Shown here piece after piece: positions 24,361-32,097 of a DNA stretch of 35,901 bases. The translations under genes and the position numbers were made by a program. The notes below the pieces were generated by a model. It searched no databases, was not told the DNA's origin, and saw only the letters and a list, made by a program, of their open reading frames with translations. Where the stretch lies: NCBI GenBank assembly GCA_018971625.1, contig JAGXAJ010000046.1:1-35901 (forward strand), given 5' to 3'. The stretch comes from Pseudomonadota bacterium. Its GTDB lineage: Bacteria; Pseudomonadota; Alphaproteobacteria; Rhizobiales; Xanthobacteraceae. Numbering within the stretch: position 1 is the stretch's first letter; each line of letters starts with the position of its first letter.

Positions 24361-24381
24361 AACGCCCCTTGCTAGGGCGTT
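24361..24381 (-). promoter_or_regulatory. Hairpin masking the ribosome site of the 55-aa gene
   Basis: AACGCCC and GGGCGTT arms with a 7-base loop, the 3' arm being part of the Shine-Dalgarno sequence two bases before the start codon. It could be the translational output of RS6. Confidence 0.5.
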
Positions 24382-24394
24382 GCTCGGAGGAATA

Positions 24395-24464
24395 GCTCCT
24401 ACCGACGCGAGTGCGCCCGGTAGGAGTCATTAGCCATGCGGCAGTTTCGGGGGACCCCATCCCC
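24395..24464 (-). promoter_or_regulatory. Fluoride riboswitch RS6
   Basis: Minus strand: GGGGATGGGGTCCCCC hairpin, GAAACTGCC, GCAT loop, GGCTAATGACTCCTACCG. CTCCTACCG is matched by CGGTAGGAG to give the alternative hairpin. The aptamer loop is GGGG in place of GGAG, still able to pair with CUCC through a G-U. It starts 28 bases after the FNT gene stop, so it separates that gene from the 55-aa membrane gene. Confidence 0.92.
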
Positions 24465-24491
24465 ATATATCTCAACGATTGACGCGAACTG

Positions 24492-25316
24492 CTATTCGTT
24501 CTGCAAAGTATGAGTGTAATACCAAAGGGTACCGTTTAGCACCATCGCACCCAAGATGTTGCCGATGGTGACCGGGATCTGGTTCCACACCCACCAATCA
24601 TAGAAGCTTATGTGGGCACCCGACAGGATGCCGCATGGGATGAGCCACATATTGACCACCGTGTGCTCGAAGCCCAGCGCAAAGAACATTGCTATTGGTA
24701 TCCACATCAGCAGCAGCCTGCCCACGGTGCTACGCGTCGACTTAGACATAACGGAGCCAAGGCTCACCAGCCAGTTGCAAAGGACCCCCATGCCAATCGC
24801 GGCGCACCAGCCACTGATGCCATTTTGGCTATAGGAGACCTTGTGCTCGGCGGTATGGGCTATGACGGTGAGCACGCTGTTCGGCGCGATGGGGACGGTG
24901 CCACCCCGAGTCAATGAGAACCAGAGCAGCCAAGCGAAGAATAAGCCTCCCAGCAGATTGCCCACCAGATTCCAGAACCAGTTGCGGATCACCTGGGCCG
25001 GCGTCACCGTCCCTGCGTACATGCCAATAGGCATTGTCGCGAAGCTGCCGGTCGCCATCTCCAAGCCGAGGAAGCTCAGCGTGACGTAGCCAGCCGGGAA
25101 TACAAGCCCGGCTACCGAGAGCGGTATGCCAGCGGCCATCATTGCGAATGTCACGCTGGCTCCATAAGCCAGAAAGGGTGTGCATAAAAAACCGCGAATG
25201 AGTAGGTGAAGGATGCCGAATTTAGCTTTCTTGGCAGCGTCCGCGGCTAGTGCCGCTCCCATGTCCGCTGGCGGCACTGTTTCGATTACAATGCTGGCAT
25301 TCGCATAACTGGCCAT
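24492..25316 (-). CDS. Formate/nitrite transporter (FNT) family channel (274 aa)
   Basis: FNT proteins form pentameric channels for small monovalent anions and their acids (formate, nitrite, hydrosulfide, lactate). The product has six membrane helices. Family marks are the FLAYGASVTFAM segment, the conserved histidine in GFEHTVVNMW and the repeated asparagine/glycine loops NLVGNLLGG and VTIGNILGA. The start is ATG 25316 with AGGGGAA upstream; a longer frame from 25454 is rejected. The substrate cannot be told from sequence. Nitrite would fit the narH nearby, while its place among fluoride-switched genes raises the question of HF/F- leakage or export. A 27-bp triple repeat lies about 180 bp upstream. 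Confidence 0.92.
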   Translation of the reverse strand: MASYANASIVIETVPPADMGAALAADAAKKAKFGILHLLIRGFLCTPFLAYGASVTFAMMAAGIPLSVAGLVFPAGYVTLSFLGLEMATGSFATMPIGMYAGTVTPAQVIRNWFWNLVGNLLGGLFFAWLLWFSLTRGGTVPIAPNSVLTVIAHTAEHKVSYSQNGISGWCAAIGMGVLCNWLVSLGSVMSKSTRSTVGRLLLMWIPIAMFFALGFEHTVVNMWLIPCGILSGAHISFYDWWVWNQIPVTIGNILGAMVLNGTLWYYTHTLQNE

Positions 25317-25497
25317 TTCGTTTCCCCTGTTACTTGCCCCGGTCAGTCGCCATTTCTTTGATGGCGATCCAAGCGCAAAGTCATACCTGCATATCAGATA
25401 TGTCTGCGGATGCATATCAGGCGTGAAGCGATCGTGCAACGGGACGACTCTCATTCGTCTCCTTCATGCGATTTTCGTTTCTTAGTTCGCGAATCTA

Positions 25498-25578
25498 GTT
25501 GGGGATTCTTATCTCTCTTTCTTAGTTGTGGATTCGCATCTCTCTTCCTTAATTGGGGATTCGCATCTCTCTTCCCAG
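25498..25578. repeat. Three tandem 27-bp repeats upstream of the FNT gene
   Basis: Units 25498-25524, 25525-25551 and 25552-25578, each a variant of GTTGGGGATTCGCATCTCTC plus TTCCTTA. A partial unit precedes them. They lie 180-260 bp before the FNT start and could bind a regulator, or be simple tandem slippage. Confidence 0.75.
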
Positions 25579-25687
25579 AACGCTTGTTGGATCAGGACTC
25601 GCGTACTTTTCGTGCAGCGCAAACGACGATGTTTGTTTGGATTCTCAGAGAACGGCGCGCTGTAGATGCTATCCAATACTCGTGGTC

Positions 25688-26004
25688 CAATTGGCGCTCA
25701 TGCTGGACAAGCTTTAAACGAAGCTGAGTATAGCGAGCCACGAAAAATACGAAGATCCTCGTGGCGCCAGCTGCGATGCTAACACGCAGCGCAAGGCTCA
25801 GTGTCGTTCCTTCCCCGCCGGGGTAAGTGTGAGGCGGCCGGCAGCCAACGCCAGCGAATGAGATCGGTTGCGGTCATCGGACGCGGAGAATCCGCGGGAT
25901 GACAACGCCTCCGCACGTATTGAGCGCGGCAGCAATTTCAACCAAAGAAGGACGCGTCACGGCCTTGTCGACATCGAGGAGCAGCTGCCAAATATTCACT
26001 GCCA
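25688..26004 (-). pseudogene. Broken second copy of the VIT-like and DUF211 genes
   Basis: Highly similar to 10727-11252. Two internal deletions relative to that copy (about 60 bp near 25855 and about 160 bp near 25903) destroy both reading frames. The 3' part of the VIT-like gene is missing. The remaining piece joins the intact HIT gene on its right, the same order as in copy 1. Confidence 0.87.
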
Positions 26005-26080
26005 TGTTGTTTCACCTCTTGGGCTGTCCACCGAAAGATGGCAAACTGCACGATGTATCAAGATCGACTCTAGTTGCGGC

Positions 26081-26500
26081 ATGAAAAAAGCGAGGTCACC
26101 AACAGGCATGGCCAAAGCGGGCAGCCCCGGATGTGTTTTTAGCGCGTTGCGTGATGGTCCACTTGTTATCTCACGCAACGAGCTCGCCTTTTCTGTTCGC
26201 GACACCACTCCGGTAACGGCCATGCACGCGCTCGTTCTTCCTTACCGGCATGCCGAAACGTATTTCGATCTGTCCGAATCGGAACTAGCCGCGGCGAATG
26301 ACCTCCTTCGGCATCTTCGATCGGACATTGAAGGGGCTGATCCATCAGTTAAGGGCTTTAACATTGGCGCGAATATCGGCATCGTGTCGGGACAAACCAT
26401 CTTTCACTGTCATATCCACTTAATCCCGCGACGCGAAGGCGACGTGCCGGATCCACTGGGCGGTGTGCGCGCGGTGATTCCGGAGAAAACGCGCTATTAG
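26081..26500 (+). CDS. HIT-family nucleotide hydrolase (139 aa)
   Basis: A histidine-triad protein, acting on nucleoside phosphates such as Ap4A or AMP-linked compounds. The catalytic HCHIHLI motif (HxHxHxx) lies near residue 112, preceded by FNIGANIGIVSGQTI, and VLPYRHAETYFDLSESE marks the N-terminal half. The first part has GCVFSAL in place of the common CxxC zinc pair. The start is ATG 26081, with an alternative at 26108. The intact copy lies 62 bp before RS7; the other copy at 11329 is a remnant. It is divergent from the DUF211 remnant. The HIT gene ends before the RS7 promoter, so it is not itself under that switch. Confidence 0.92.
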   Translation: MKKARSPTGMAKAGSPGCVFSALRDGPLVISRNELAFSVRDTTPVTAMHALVLPYRHAETYFDLSESELAAANDLLRHLRSDIEGADPSVKGFNIGANIGIVSGQTIFHCHIHLIPRREGDVPDPLGGVRAVIPEKTRY

Positions 26501-26562
26501 CGGAACGCTTGGCTGTGAGGTCTCTTGACATTTTGCGGTACTAGGCTCAGCCTGTCATTGAT

Positions 26563-26632
26563 GGCGATGGAGTTCGCCTTTTAACCGCCCTCGGGGCTGA
26601 TGACTCCTGTCGAGCCAATTTGGCAGACGGAG
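26563..26632 (+). promoter_or_regulatory. Fluoride riboswitch RS7, head of the Ehr-crcB operon
   Basis: GGCGATGGAGTTCGCC hairpin, TTTTAACCGCC, CCTCGGGGC stem, TGATGACTCCTGTCG. This is the nearest to the textbook crcB motif of all eight. CTCCTGTC can also pair with GACGGAG (26626-26632) as the alternative hairpin. A TTGACA (26525-26530) lies upstream as a possible -35, but no good -10 is seen. The first operon gene starts 87 bases after the element. Confidence 0.95.
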
Positions 26633-26718
26633 TATCGTGCCTTGATTACGCGGGCCCGCCATAGAAACATCCGGTCAAACGCCTCACAGGCCGCTCTCCT
26701 CGTTGAAGGAGGGCACTC

Positions 26719-27666
26719 GTGACAATTCGCGATATTCTACTTCAAATTTTGCAAGTACTTGTCACGCTGACGCTCGCACCGCTGCTCCAGGGCGTAATCC
26801 TTCAATTCGAGGAACGAGTTCAGCGAAGTCAAGGCCCTGGAATTTTTCAGCCTTATCGCGACCTGAGAAAGCTGTTTCACAAGCAGATCGTCGTGCCCGA
26901 GACGGCCTCGTGGCTCTATTGGGTAGCGCCAATCGTTGCCTTCACCACGACGTTGACGGTTCCGATCCTTATTCCGGTGGTGACGAACTATCCCCTCCCG
27001 CTCTCCGACATGGGCGACATTCTCGGTGGAGGATTAATTCTCACACTTGGCTCGTTCATGATCACACTTGCTGGCCTCGATACCCGAAGTGCCTATGGAG
27101 GAGTCGGTTCCAGCCGCGTTGTCATGGTGACCATCCTGGCTGAACCAACCCTTATCCTTGTCTTCGTTGGGATCACTTTGCTCGCGAAGTCGATGCTACC
27201 TTTTGTCGTGAACCACCTGCTGGTTGCCCAGCCTTGGATCTATTGGGGCCCTACACACCTTTTCCTGGTCGCCGCATTCTTCGTCCTAATCCTGGTTGAG
27301 ACCGATCGGCTACCGATTCATTCGAGCACGCACATCGAGGTCTACATGATCGAGGAGGCACGCATCCTCGAATACTCGGGACCGATGCTCGCAATCCTTC
27401 GCTGGGCATCGATGATGAAACAATTCATCCTCTACACGATTTTCTGCAACGTCCTGCTCTTCCCATGGGGCCTGTCATATATCGGCACGGCGATTGGCAT
27501 CTTAGGTTCGATCGGAGCACTCGCGCTTAAATTTCTGGCTGTCGGGTGCGTGGTGGTCCTGGTTGAGACAGTCCAATCACGTTTGCGTTTCTATCGCTAT
27601 CAAGAGCCCCTGGCGGCATCCTTCATGCTCGCGATCCTTGCGATCGTTGGCACGCAATTGACGTAG
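26719..27666 (+). CDS. hyfC: HyfC/NuoH-like membrane subunit
   Basis: The membrane anchor subunit of group-4-hydrogenase-type complexes, homologous to NuoH of complex I, lying between the soluble arm and the pump subunits. The 315 residues have about eight helices. Marks are the GVILQFEERVQRSQGPGIFQPYRDLRKLF segment near 25-53 (the amphipathic loop contacting the soluble subunits), LVETDRLPI and the acidic HIEVYMIEEARILEYSG loop near 215. It starts with GTG 26719, preceded by GGAGGG. It is the first gene after RS7 and is followed at 3 bp by the HyfE-like gene. Confidence 0.93.
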   Translation: MTIRDILLQILQVLVTLTLAPLLQGVILQFEERVQRSQGPGIFQPYRDLRKLFHKQIVVPETASWLYWVAPIVAFTTTLTVPILIPVVTNYPLPLSDMGDILGGGLILTLGSFMITLAGLDTRSAYGGVGSSRVVMVTILAEPTLILVFVGITLLAKSMLPFVVNHLLVAQPWIYWGPTHLFLVAAFFVLILVETDRLPIHSSTHIEVYMIEEARILEYSGPMLAILRWASMMKQFILYTIFCNVLLFPWGLSYIGTAIGILGSIGALALKFLAVGCVVVLVETVQSRLRFYRYQEPLAASFMLAILAIVGTQLT

Positions 27667-27669
27667 ACC

Positions 27670-28350
27670 ATGCTGGCAGCACATCTCGATCCCCTTCCCG
27701 CCTCTCTGTTCAGCCTCCTTGCGATCGGAAGCTTATTGCTTTCGTTTGTAATGCTCGGCTCACGATGGCTACGTCACTATCTTTTCGCTTTCGCCGCCCA
27801 ATCGTGGCTGATCGCCATTTTATCCGGCGCTGTTGGGTATTACGGGAATTACGCCGAGCTATACATCGTAGCGATCCTGACCGCTGCCTTCCGCGGAATG
27901 CTTCTCCCATATCTCATTCTTCGCATCATCCGCAGGCTCGAAGTCCATCGGGAAGTGCATGTGATACTTCAGGCCAGCTCGAGTCTTGTTATTGGCGCAT
28001 TCGCGGTTGTTTTCGCGCTGGCAGTTTCCTACCGCATTGGCGTCGCATTAGACTTAGCAGGCACGATCGTCGTTCTCGCTCTGACGGTCATGCTATCGAT
28101 GAAGCTGATCGGCTTCCTCATGCTCTCAGTTCGTCACGAGGCAATCAGCCAGATACTGGGCCTTCTCGTTTTGGAAAACGGAGTGTTCTTAGGCGCTCAG
28201 ATCCTCGTCCCTGGCATGCCCTTGCTCATTGAAATCGTTATCTTGTTCGACCTTCTTATAGTGGTCGCGTGCTTTGGCGTCCTCGTTCAGTACCTGCTTA
28301 GCCACGTCGGCACGACTAGTTCACTACAGCTAAAGCGGCTGGTGGGATGA
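27670..28350 (+). CDS. hyfE: HyfE-like membrane subunit
   Basis: A 226-residue membrane protein of the HyfE type, whose C-terminal half is related to NuoK of complex I. It has about seven helices. The HEAISQILGLLVLENGVFLGA segment near 155-178 carries the glutamate in a membrane helix typical of NuoK-like subunits, and AFRGMLLPYLILRIIRRL matches the HyfE middle. The start ATG lies 3 bp after the HyfC-like stop. Its end overlaps the next gene by 4 bases. It is part of the proton-moving membrane arm. Confidence 0.9.
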   Translation: MLAAHLDPLPASLFSLLAIGSLLLSFVMLGSRWLRHYLFAFAAQSWLIAILSGAVGYYGNYAELYIVAILTAAFRGMLLPYLILRIIRRLEVHREVHVILQASSSLVIGAFAVVFALAVSYRIGVALDLAGTIVVLALTVMLSMKLIGFLMLSVRHEAISQILGLLVLENGVFLGAQILVPGMPLLIEIVILFDLLIVVACFGVLVQYLLSHVGTTSSLQLKRLVG

Positions 28351-29834
28351 TGAGCACAGTCGCGCTCGCCACTCTCGCACTCGTATCGGCGCCGTCGATT
28401 GCTATTGTCCTGATTATGTCGATTCGCCGCCCGAGACCCGCCGAGATCCTCAATCTCGGCGCGAGCGCAATCTCGCTGGTCGCGATCCTAGTAATCCTGG
28501 CGACCAGCGCAGATACCAAGATCACCTATTGGAACGACTACGTGATCATCGATGGTCTTGGCACCTGGACGATCCTTTGCGCGGCGATCGTTTACTTTCT
28601 CGCGTCTCTGTATGCTGTTGGCTACATGCGCTTGCTTGGCGAAGACAGTCGCCTGCATCGCTTTTACGCTATGTTTGCAGGTTTCGGACTGAGCACGCTA
28701 ATCGGTCCGATGATGAATAACGCGGGCCTTTATTGGATTGCGATCGAGCTCACGACTCTGATCAGCACATTTCTGGTCGCGTTTGAACACGAAGCGGCGA
28801 GCATCGAAGCCGCTTGGAAATATATCATTGTGGTCTCTGCTGGAATTAGCCTGGCGCTGCTCGGAACCGTTTTGTTCTATTGGAGCGGAACCTTCATTCT
28901 AGGCCCGACCTACGACATGACATGGGAGACGCTGCAGCAAGTCGCACCACGGCTCAATCCTTCCCTCGTATCGTTATCATTTTTACTCGTGCTGATCGGC
29001 TATGGCACAAAGGTCGGTCTTGCTCCCATGCACACGTGGTTGCCCGACGCCCATAGCGAAGGTCCTGCACCGGTCTCCGCTCTCTTGTCAGGCGCGCTCC
29101 TCAATACTGCGATGGTAGGGATAGTTCGGTATCTCGTGGTTGCCGACGCCGCAGGAATTAGCCGATTGGCTAGAGGCACGGTTTTGGCGCTTGGGGCCTT
29201 TTCGCTGTTCATAGCCGCGCTCTTCATCGTTCGTCAGAAGGACATTAAGCGACTCATGGCTTATTCAAGCGTCGAACACATGGGCGTCATCGCACTCGGG
29301 TTCGGCTTCGGCGGTCAATTGGGAATCTCGGGCGCTCTGTATCATATGCTCAATCACTCGCTGAATAAATCGGCTATGTTCTTTGGTGCCGGAAGCGTCA
29401 TGCGAGCTTACCAAACCAAGCGGATCCCAAGCATCCATCACGTAATAAGGCATTTACCCATCCTCGGCGGGCTGTGGCTCGCGGGCGCCGTTTCGATCAC
29501 TGGGTCTCCACCCTTTGCGCTTTTCTTGAGCGAACTCACAATCATCCGGGCGGGGCTTGCTCAGGCCGAGTACATCGTGATCACGCTGATGATCGTTCTG
29601 CTCATCGTCATCTTCGTCGGGTTTTTGAATCACTTCAGAAAGATGTATTTCGAAGGTGCCGAGCGGAAGGACCGAAAGGTCGAGCCCATAAGCGCATGGT
29701 GTCTCCTACCAATGTGGCTCGCTTTGATCCCGCTGTTGGTCATGGGACTTTGGTGGCCTCATCAGCTCTGGGATCACTTTCAGATAGTTGCCCACGCACT
29801 CGATATGACGAACGCGGCGGAGGCGGTGCGATGA
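28347..29834 (+). CDS. hyfF: HyfF-like proton-pump subunit (NuoL/M/N type)
   Basis: A 495-residue antiporter-like subunit with about 14 helices. The proton-antiporter core motifs are present: YWIAIELTTLISTFLVAFE near 130 (with the conserved helix glutamate), GYGTKVGLAPMHTWLPDAHSEGPAP near 230 (lysine, histidine and the strongly conserved WLPDAHSEAPAPVSA signature), and KRLMAYSSVEHMG near 305. It overlaps both neighbours by 4 bases, giving tight translational coupling. It forms part of the ion-pumping arm. In group 4 complexes HyfF and HyfB homologues move protons or sodium; the ion here cannot be told. Confidence 0.93.
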   Translation: MMSTVALATLALVSAPSIAIVLIMSIRRPRPAEILNLGASAISLVAILVILATSADTKITYWNDYVIIDGLGTWTILCAAIVYFLASLYAVGYMRLLGEDSRLHRFYAMFAGFGLSTLIGPMMNNAGLYWIAIELTTLISTFLVAFEHEAASIEAAWKYIIVVSAGISLALLGTVLFYWSGTFILGPTYDMTWETLQQVAPRLNPSLVSLSFLLVLIGYGTKVGLAPMHTWLPDAHSEGPAPVSALLSGALLNTAMVGIVRYLVVADAAGISRLARGTVLALGAFSLFIAALFIVRQKDIKRLMAYSSVEHMGVIALGFGFGGQLGISGALYHMLNHSLNKSAMFFGAGSVMRAYQTKRIPSIHHVIRHLPILGGLWLAGAVSITGSPPFALFLSELTIIRAGLAQAEYIVITLMIVLLIVIFVGFLNHFRKMYFEGAERKDRKVEPISAWCLLPMWLALIPLLVMGLWWPHQLWDHFQIVAHALDMTNAAEAVR

Positions 29835-31300
29835 TCGGAACGCGGATTAGGCAGTTATCGCCGCCCTCACTCATAGAAAACGCCGAAGCTCTTCATGCGA
29901 GTGGCGGCCGCATCGAGTTCGCTTACGCTTGGTCACCGGCCGGTCAAACCCGACAAGTCCGGTACGTGAGCTCCATTCCACGCGAGCGTGAATTCGAGAT
30001 GTGGGTCGTTCCCGATGTCGGTGAGCTTCCCAGCCTCACTCCGATGTTGCCTCTGCTCGGCTGGTACGAGCGCGAGATGATGGATTTGCAGGATCTGAAG
30101 TTCACAGGCCACCCGGAGCCGTATCCGCTGGTGATCCGAAGCGATGATAACGTTCTACTTAACGGCAAAGGACACCGTACGCAGCCCCACGCGAACGGAC
30201 GTCCGTATCTTCCGGATATAGACGCGACCGATGTGCAGCAGTTGCCCTTTGGACCGATTCGCGCAGATGTTCTCGAGTCGGCGGAATTTACGTTCGTATA
30301 TGTCGGTGAACACATCATTCATTACCAACCACGTCTTTTCTTCAAGCATCGTGGGATGGAAAAGTGCTTCGAAGGAGCCGAGCCGCAGCACGCCGTCGTC
30401 ATCGCTGAGCGAGTATCCGGTGTTGGTTCGGTAGGACATGCCCTTGCGTATTGCGAGGCCATTGAACGTGCTGCCGGCTGCAAGGTGCCGGTTCGAGCTC
30501 GCGCGCTTCGAGTTCTACTGGCGGAAATGGAACGTCTTTACAACCATCTGCATTATCTCGGCCATCTGTGCAATACGACAACACTTAAGGTCGGTGAGGC
30601 ACAAGGTAAGCTTTTGGAGGAGCGCGCCAAGCAGCTGAATTCTCGCCTGACCGGGAGTCGCTTTCTCAGAAGCCTTCTCGTCCCCGGCGGACTGAGACGC
30701 GATCTTAACCCGGGCAAGTGGCTTGGGGATGCTCTTGAAAATCTTCGCGAGGAATTCGCGAGCTATATGGACCGATTGGAGAAATCAGAAAGTCATCTTG
30801 ATCGTCTGATAACCACAGGATTGCTGCCCGAACGTGTCGCTTTCGATCACGGTGCTACAGGCCCCATAGAGAGGGCATCAGGACTGGACCGCGACCTTCG
30901 AAGAGATCATCCATACGCGTATTACGAGGGCCTGCCTCTAGTCGTCCCGATCTTTACAGAGGGCGACGCTTACGCTCGTGAGCGCGTTCGCTTCGCCGAA
31001 ATCGACGCCTCGTTTGTCTTATGTCAGCGTATTCTACTCTTGCTTGAACCGGGGCCAATTCGCGCAGATTGTGCACCGGCTCCTTCTTCCGAAGGTCTGG
31101 GGTGGTCAGAGGGTCCGCGCGGTTCGCTGTTTTACGCCGTGCACGTCGGCTCTGATGGAAGGCTTGCGCGGGTCAAGATCAAGTCGCCTTCGTTTTCAAA
31201 CTGGCGCGCCTTCCCTTTCACTGTGCACGACACGAACATGATGGATTATGCGATCAACGAGGCGAGTTTCGGTCTGACAATGGCTGGCTGTGACCGATAG
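29831..31300 (+). CDS. HyfG/NuoCD-like large subunit lacking NiFe ligands (489 aa)
   Basis: Fused NuoC-like (about 1-130) and NuoD/hydrogenase large-subunit domain (about 140-489). In true hydrogenases the large subunit holds the NiFe centre through an N-terminal RxCGxC and a C-terminal DPCxxC. Here the first site reads RVSGVGSVGHALAY, with S196 and G199 in place of both cysteines. The tail reads NEASFGLTMAGCDR, with no CxxC. It therefore cannot bind a NiFe centre. This places it with energy-converting-hydrogenase-related (Ehr) complexes. The HRGMEKC, EMERLYNHLHYLG and ARERVRFAE motifs confirm the fold. The start ATG 29831 overlaps the HyfF stop, and the longer upstream frame is rejected. Confidence 0.92.
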   Translation: MIGTRIRQLSPPSLIENAEALHASGGRIEFAYAWSPAGQTRQVRYVSSIPREREFEMWVVPDVGELPSLTPMLPLLGWYEREMMDLQDLKFTGHPEPYPLVIRSDDNVLLNGKGHRTQPHANGRPYLPDIDATDVQQLPFGPIRADVLESAEFTFVYVGEHIIHYQPRLFFKHRGMEKCFEGAEPQHAVVIAERVSGVGSVGHALAYCEAIERAAGCKVPVRARALRVLLAEMERLYNHLHYLGHLCNTTTLKVGEAQGKLLEERAKQLNSRLTGSRFLRSLLVPGGLRRDLNPGKWLGDALENLREEFASYMDRLEKSESHLDRLITTGLLPERVAFDHGATGPIERASGLDRDLRRDHPYAYYEGLPLVVPIFTEGDAYARERVRFAEIDASFVLCQRILLLLEPGPIRADCAPAPSSEGLGWSEGPRGSLFYAVHVGSDGRLARVKIKSPSFSNWRAFPFTVHDTNMMDYAINEASFGLTMAGCDR

Positions 31301-31308
31301 GAGCTTTT

Positions 31309-32097
31309 ATGGCGCTGTGGACCCTTTTTGGATTGATGGGCGGTAAAGCCACTACTCCCTGGCCCAAAGAACGTGGAGAGAATGGCCAATACGGAGTTCT
31401 CGGCATGCCGCGTTATAACCCCGAGGCTTGCCAAGAGGGATGCGACGAATGTGCCTCAGTATGTCCGACGCGAGCGATTGAGACTAGCGGAGACAATCTA
31501 TCTGTCGACTACGGGCGCTGTGTTGTCTGCCAGCTTTGTACGGAGGTCTGTCCAGCAGGTGCGATGACTTCGTCAGACAATTGGGCCTTTGGCGTTCGCA
31601 GTCGGGAGGACCTGCTCTGGTCGGACACTGGAGGTCACCATGAGGTCTTACATCCGACTAAAAGCCGAGCATTCAAGCGAAGCCTTCACATCCGCCACGT
31701 CGACGCCGGCTCCTGCAACGGCTGTGAATCCGAACTGCAAGCGCTGAATAATCCATTCTACAATTTGCACAGGCTCGGGATCTTCTTCACGCCATCTCCA
31801 CGCTTCGCAGATCTTCTCCTGGTCACCGGTCCTGTTACCCGAGCCATGCATGAACCACTTAAAGCAGCGTATGACGCCATGCCCGAGCCGCGCTGGGTGA
31901 TGGCCGTAGGCACTTGCGCCGTGTCGGGGGGAATTGCGGCTGGCAACTATGCCTGCGGCACCGGGGTTGAAGGCGTTCTGCCTGTTGATCTGTATCTCCC
32001 CGGTTGTCCGCCAAACCCTGCAGCAATCATGGAAGCACTTCTCATGTTCCTGAATCGCACTCCCCAGCGGGTCAGAGGGGGGCAAATCAGTGACTAA
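31309..32097 (+). CDS. Fused ferredoxin-NuoB/HyfI-like subunit (262 aa)
   Basis: Two subunits joined in one protein. Residues about 35-85 are a HyfH/NuoI-like ferredoxin with two 4Fe-4S sites (C41, C45, C48, C52 and C71, C74, C77, C81, the last of each set followed by P). Residues about 125-255 are a HyfI/NuoB-like small subunit whose proximal 4Fe-4S ligands are visible as CNGCESE (C136, C139), GTCAVSGG (C203) and PGCPPNP (C233). Electrons could thus still pass along clusters towards the NiFe-less large subunit. In E. coli Hyf the two are separate genes. It starts 8 bp after the large subunit and overlaps the next gene by 8 bases. Confidence 0.93.
   Translation: MALWTLFGLMGGKATTPWPKERGENGQYGVLGMPRYNPEACQEGCDECASVCPTRAIETSGDNLSVDYGRCVVCQLCTEVCPAGAMTSSDNWAFGVRSREDLLWSDTGGHHEVLHPTKSRAFKRSLHIRHVDAGSCNGCESELQALNNPFYNLHRLGIFFTPSPRFADLLLVTGPVTRAMHEPLKAAYDAMPEPRWVMAVGTCAVSGGIAAGNYACGTGVEGVLPVDLYLPGCPPNPAAIMEALLMFLNRTPQRVRGGQISD

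Noticed and set aside
24359..24475. Longer N-terminus of the 55-aa membrane protein
   Set aside because: The extra 39 codons translate the RS6 riboswitch itself, so they are leader RNA.
29474..29830. Longer N-terminus of the NiFe-less large subunit
   Set aside because: It overlaps the well-supported HyfF-like gene for over 350 bases, and the ATG at 29831 fits the coupled starts.
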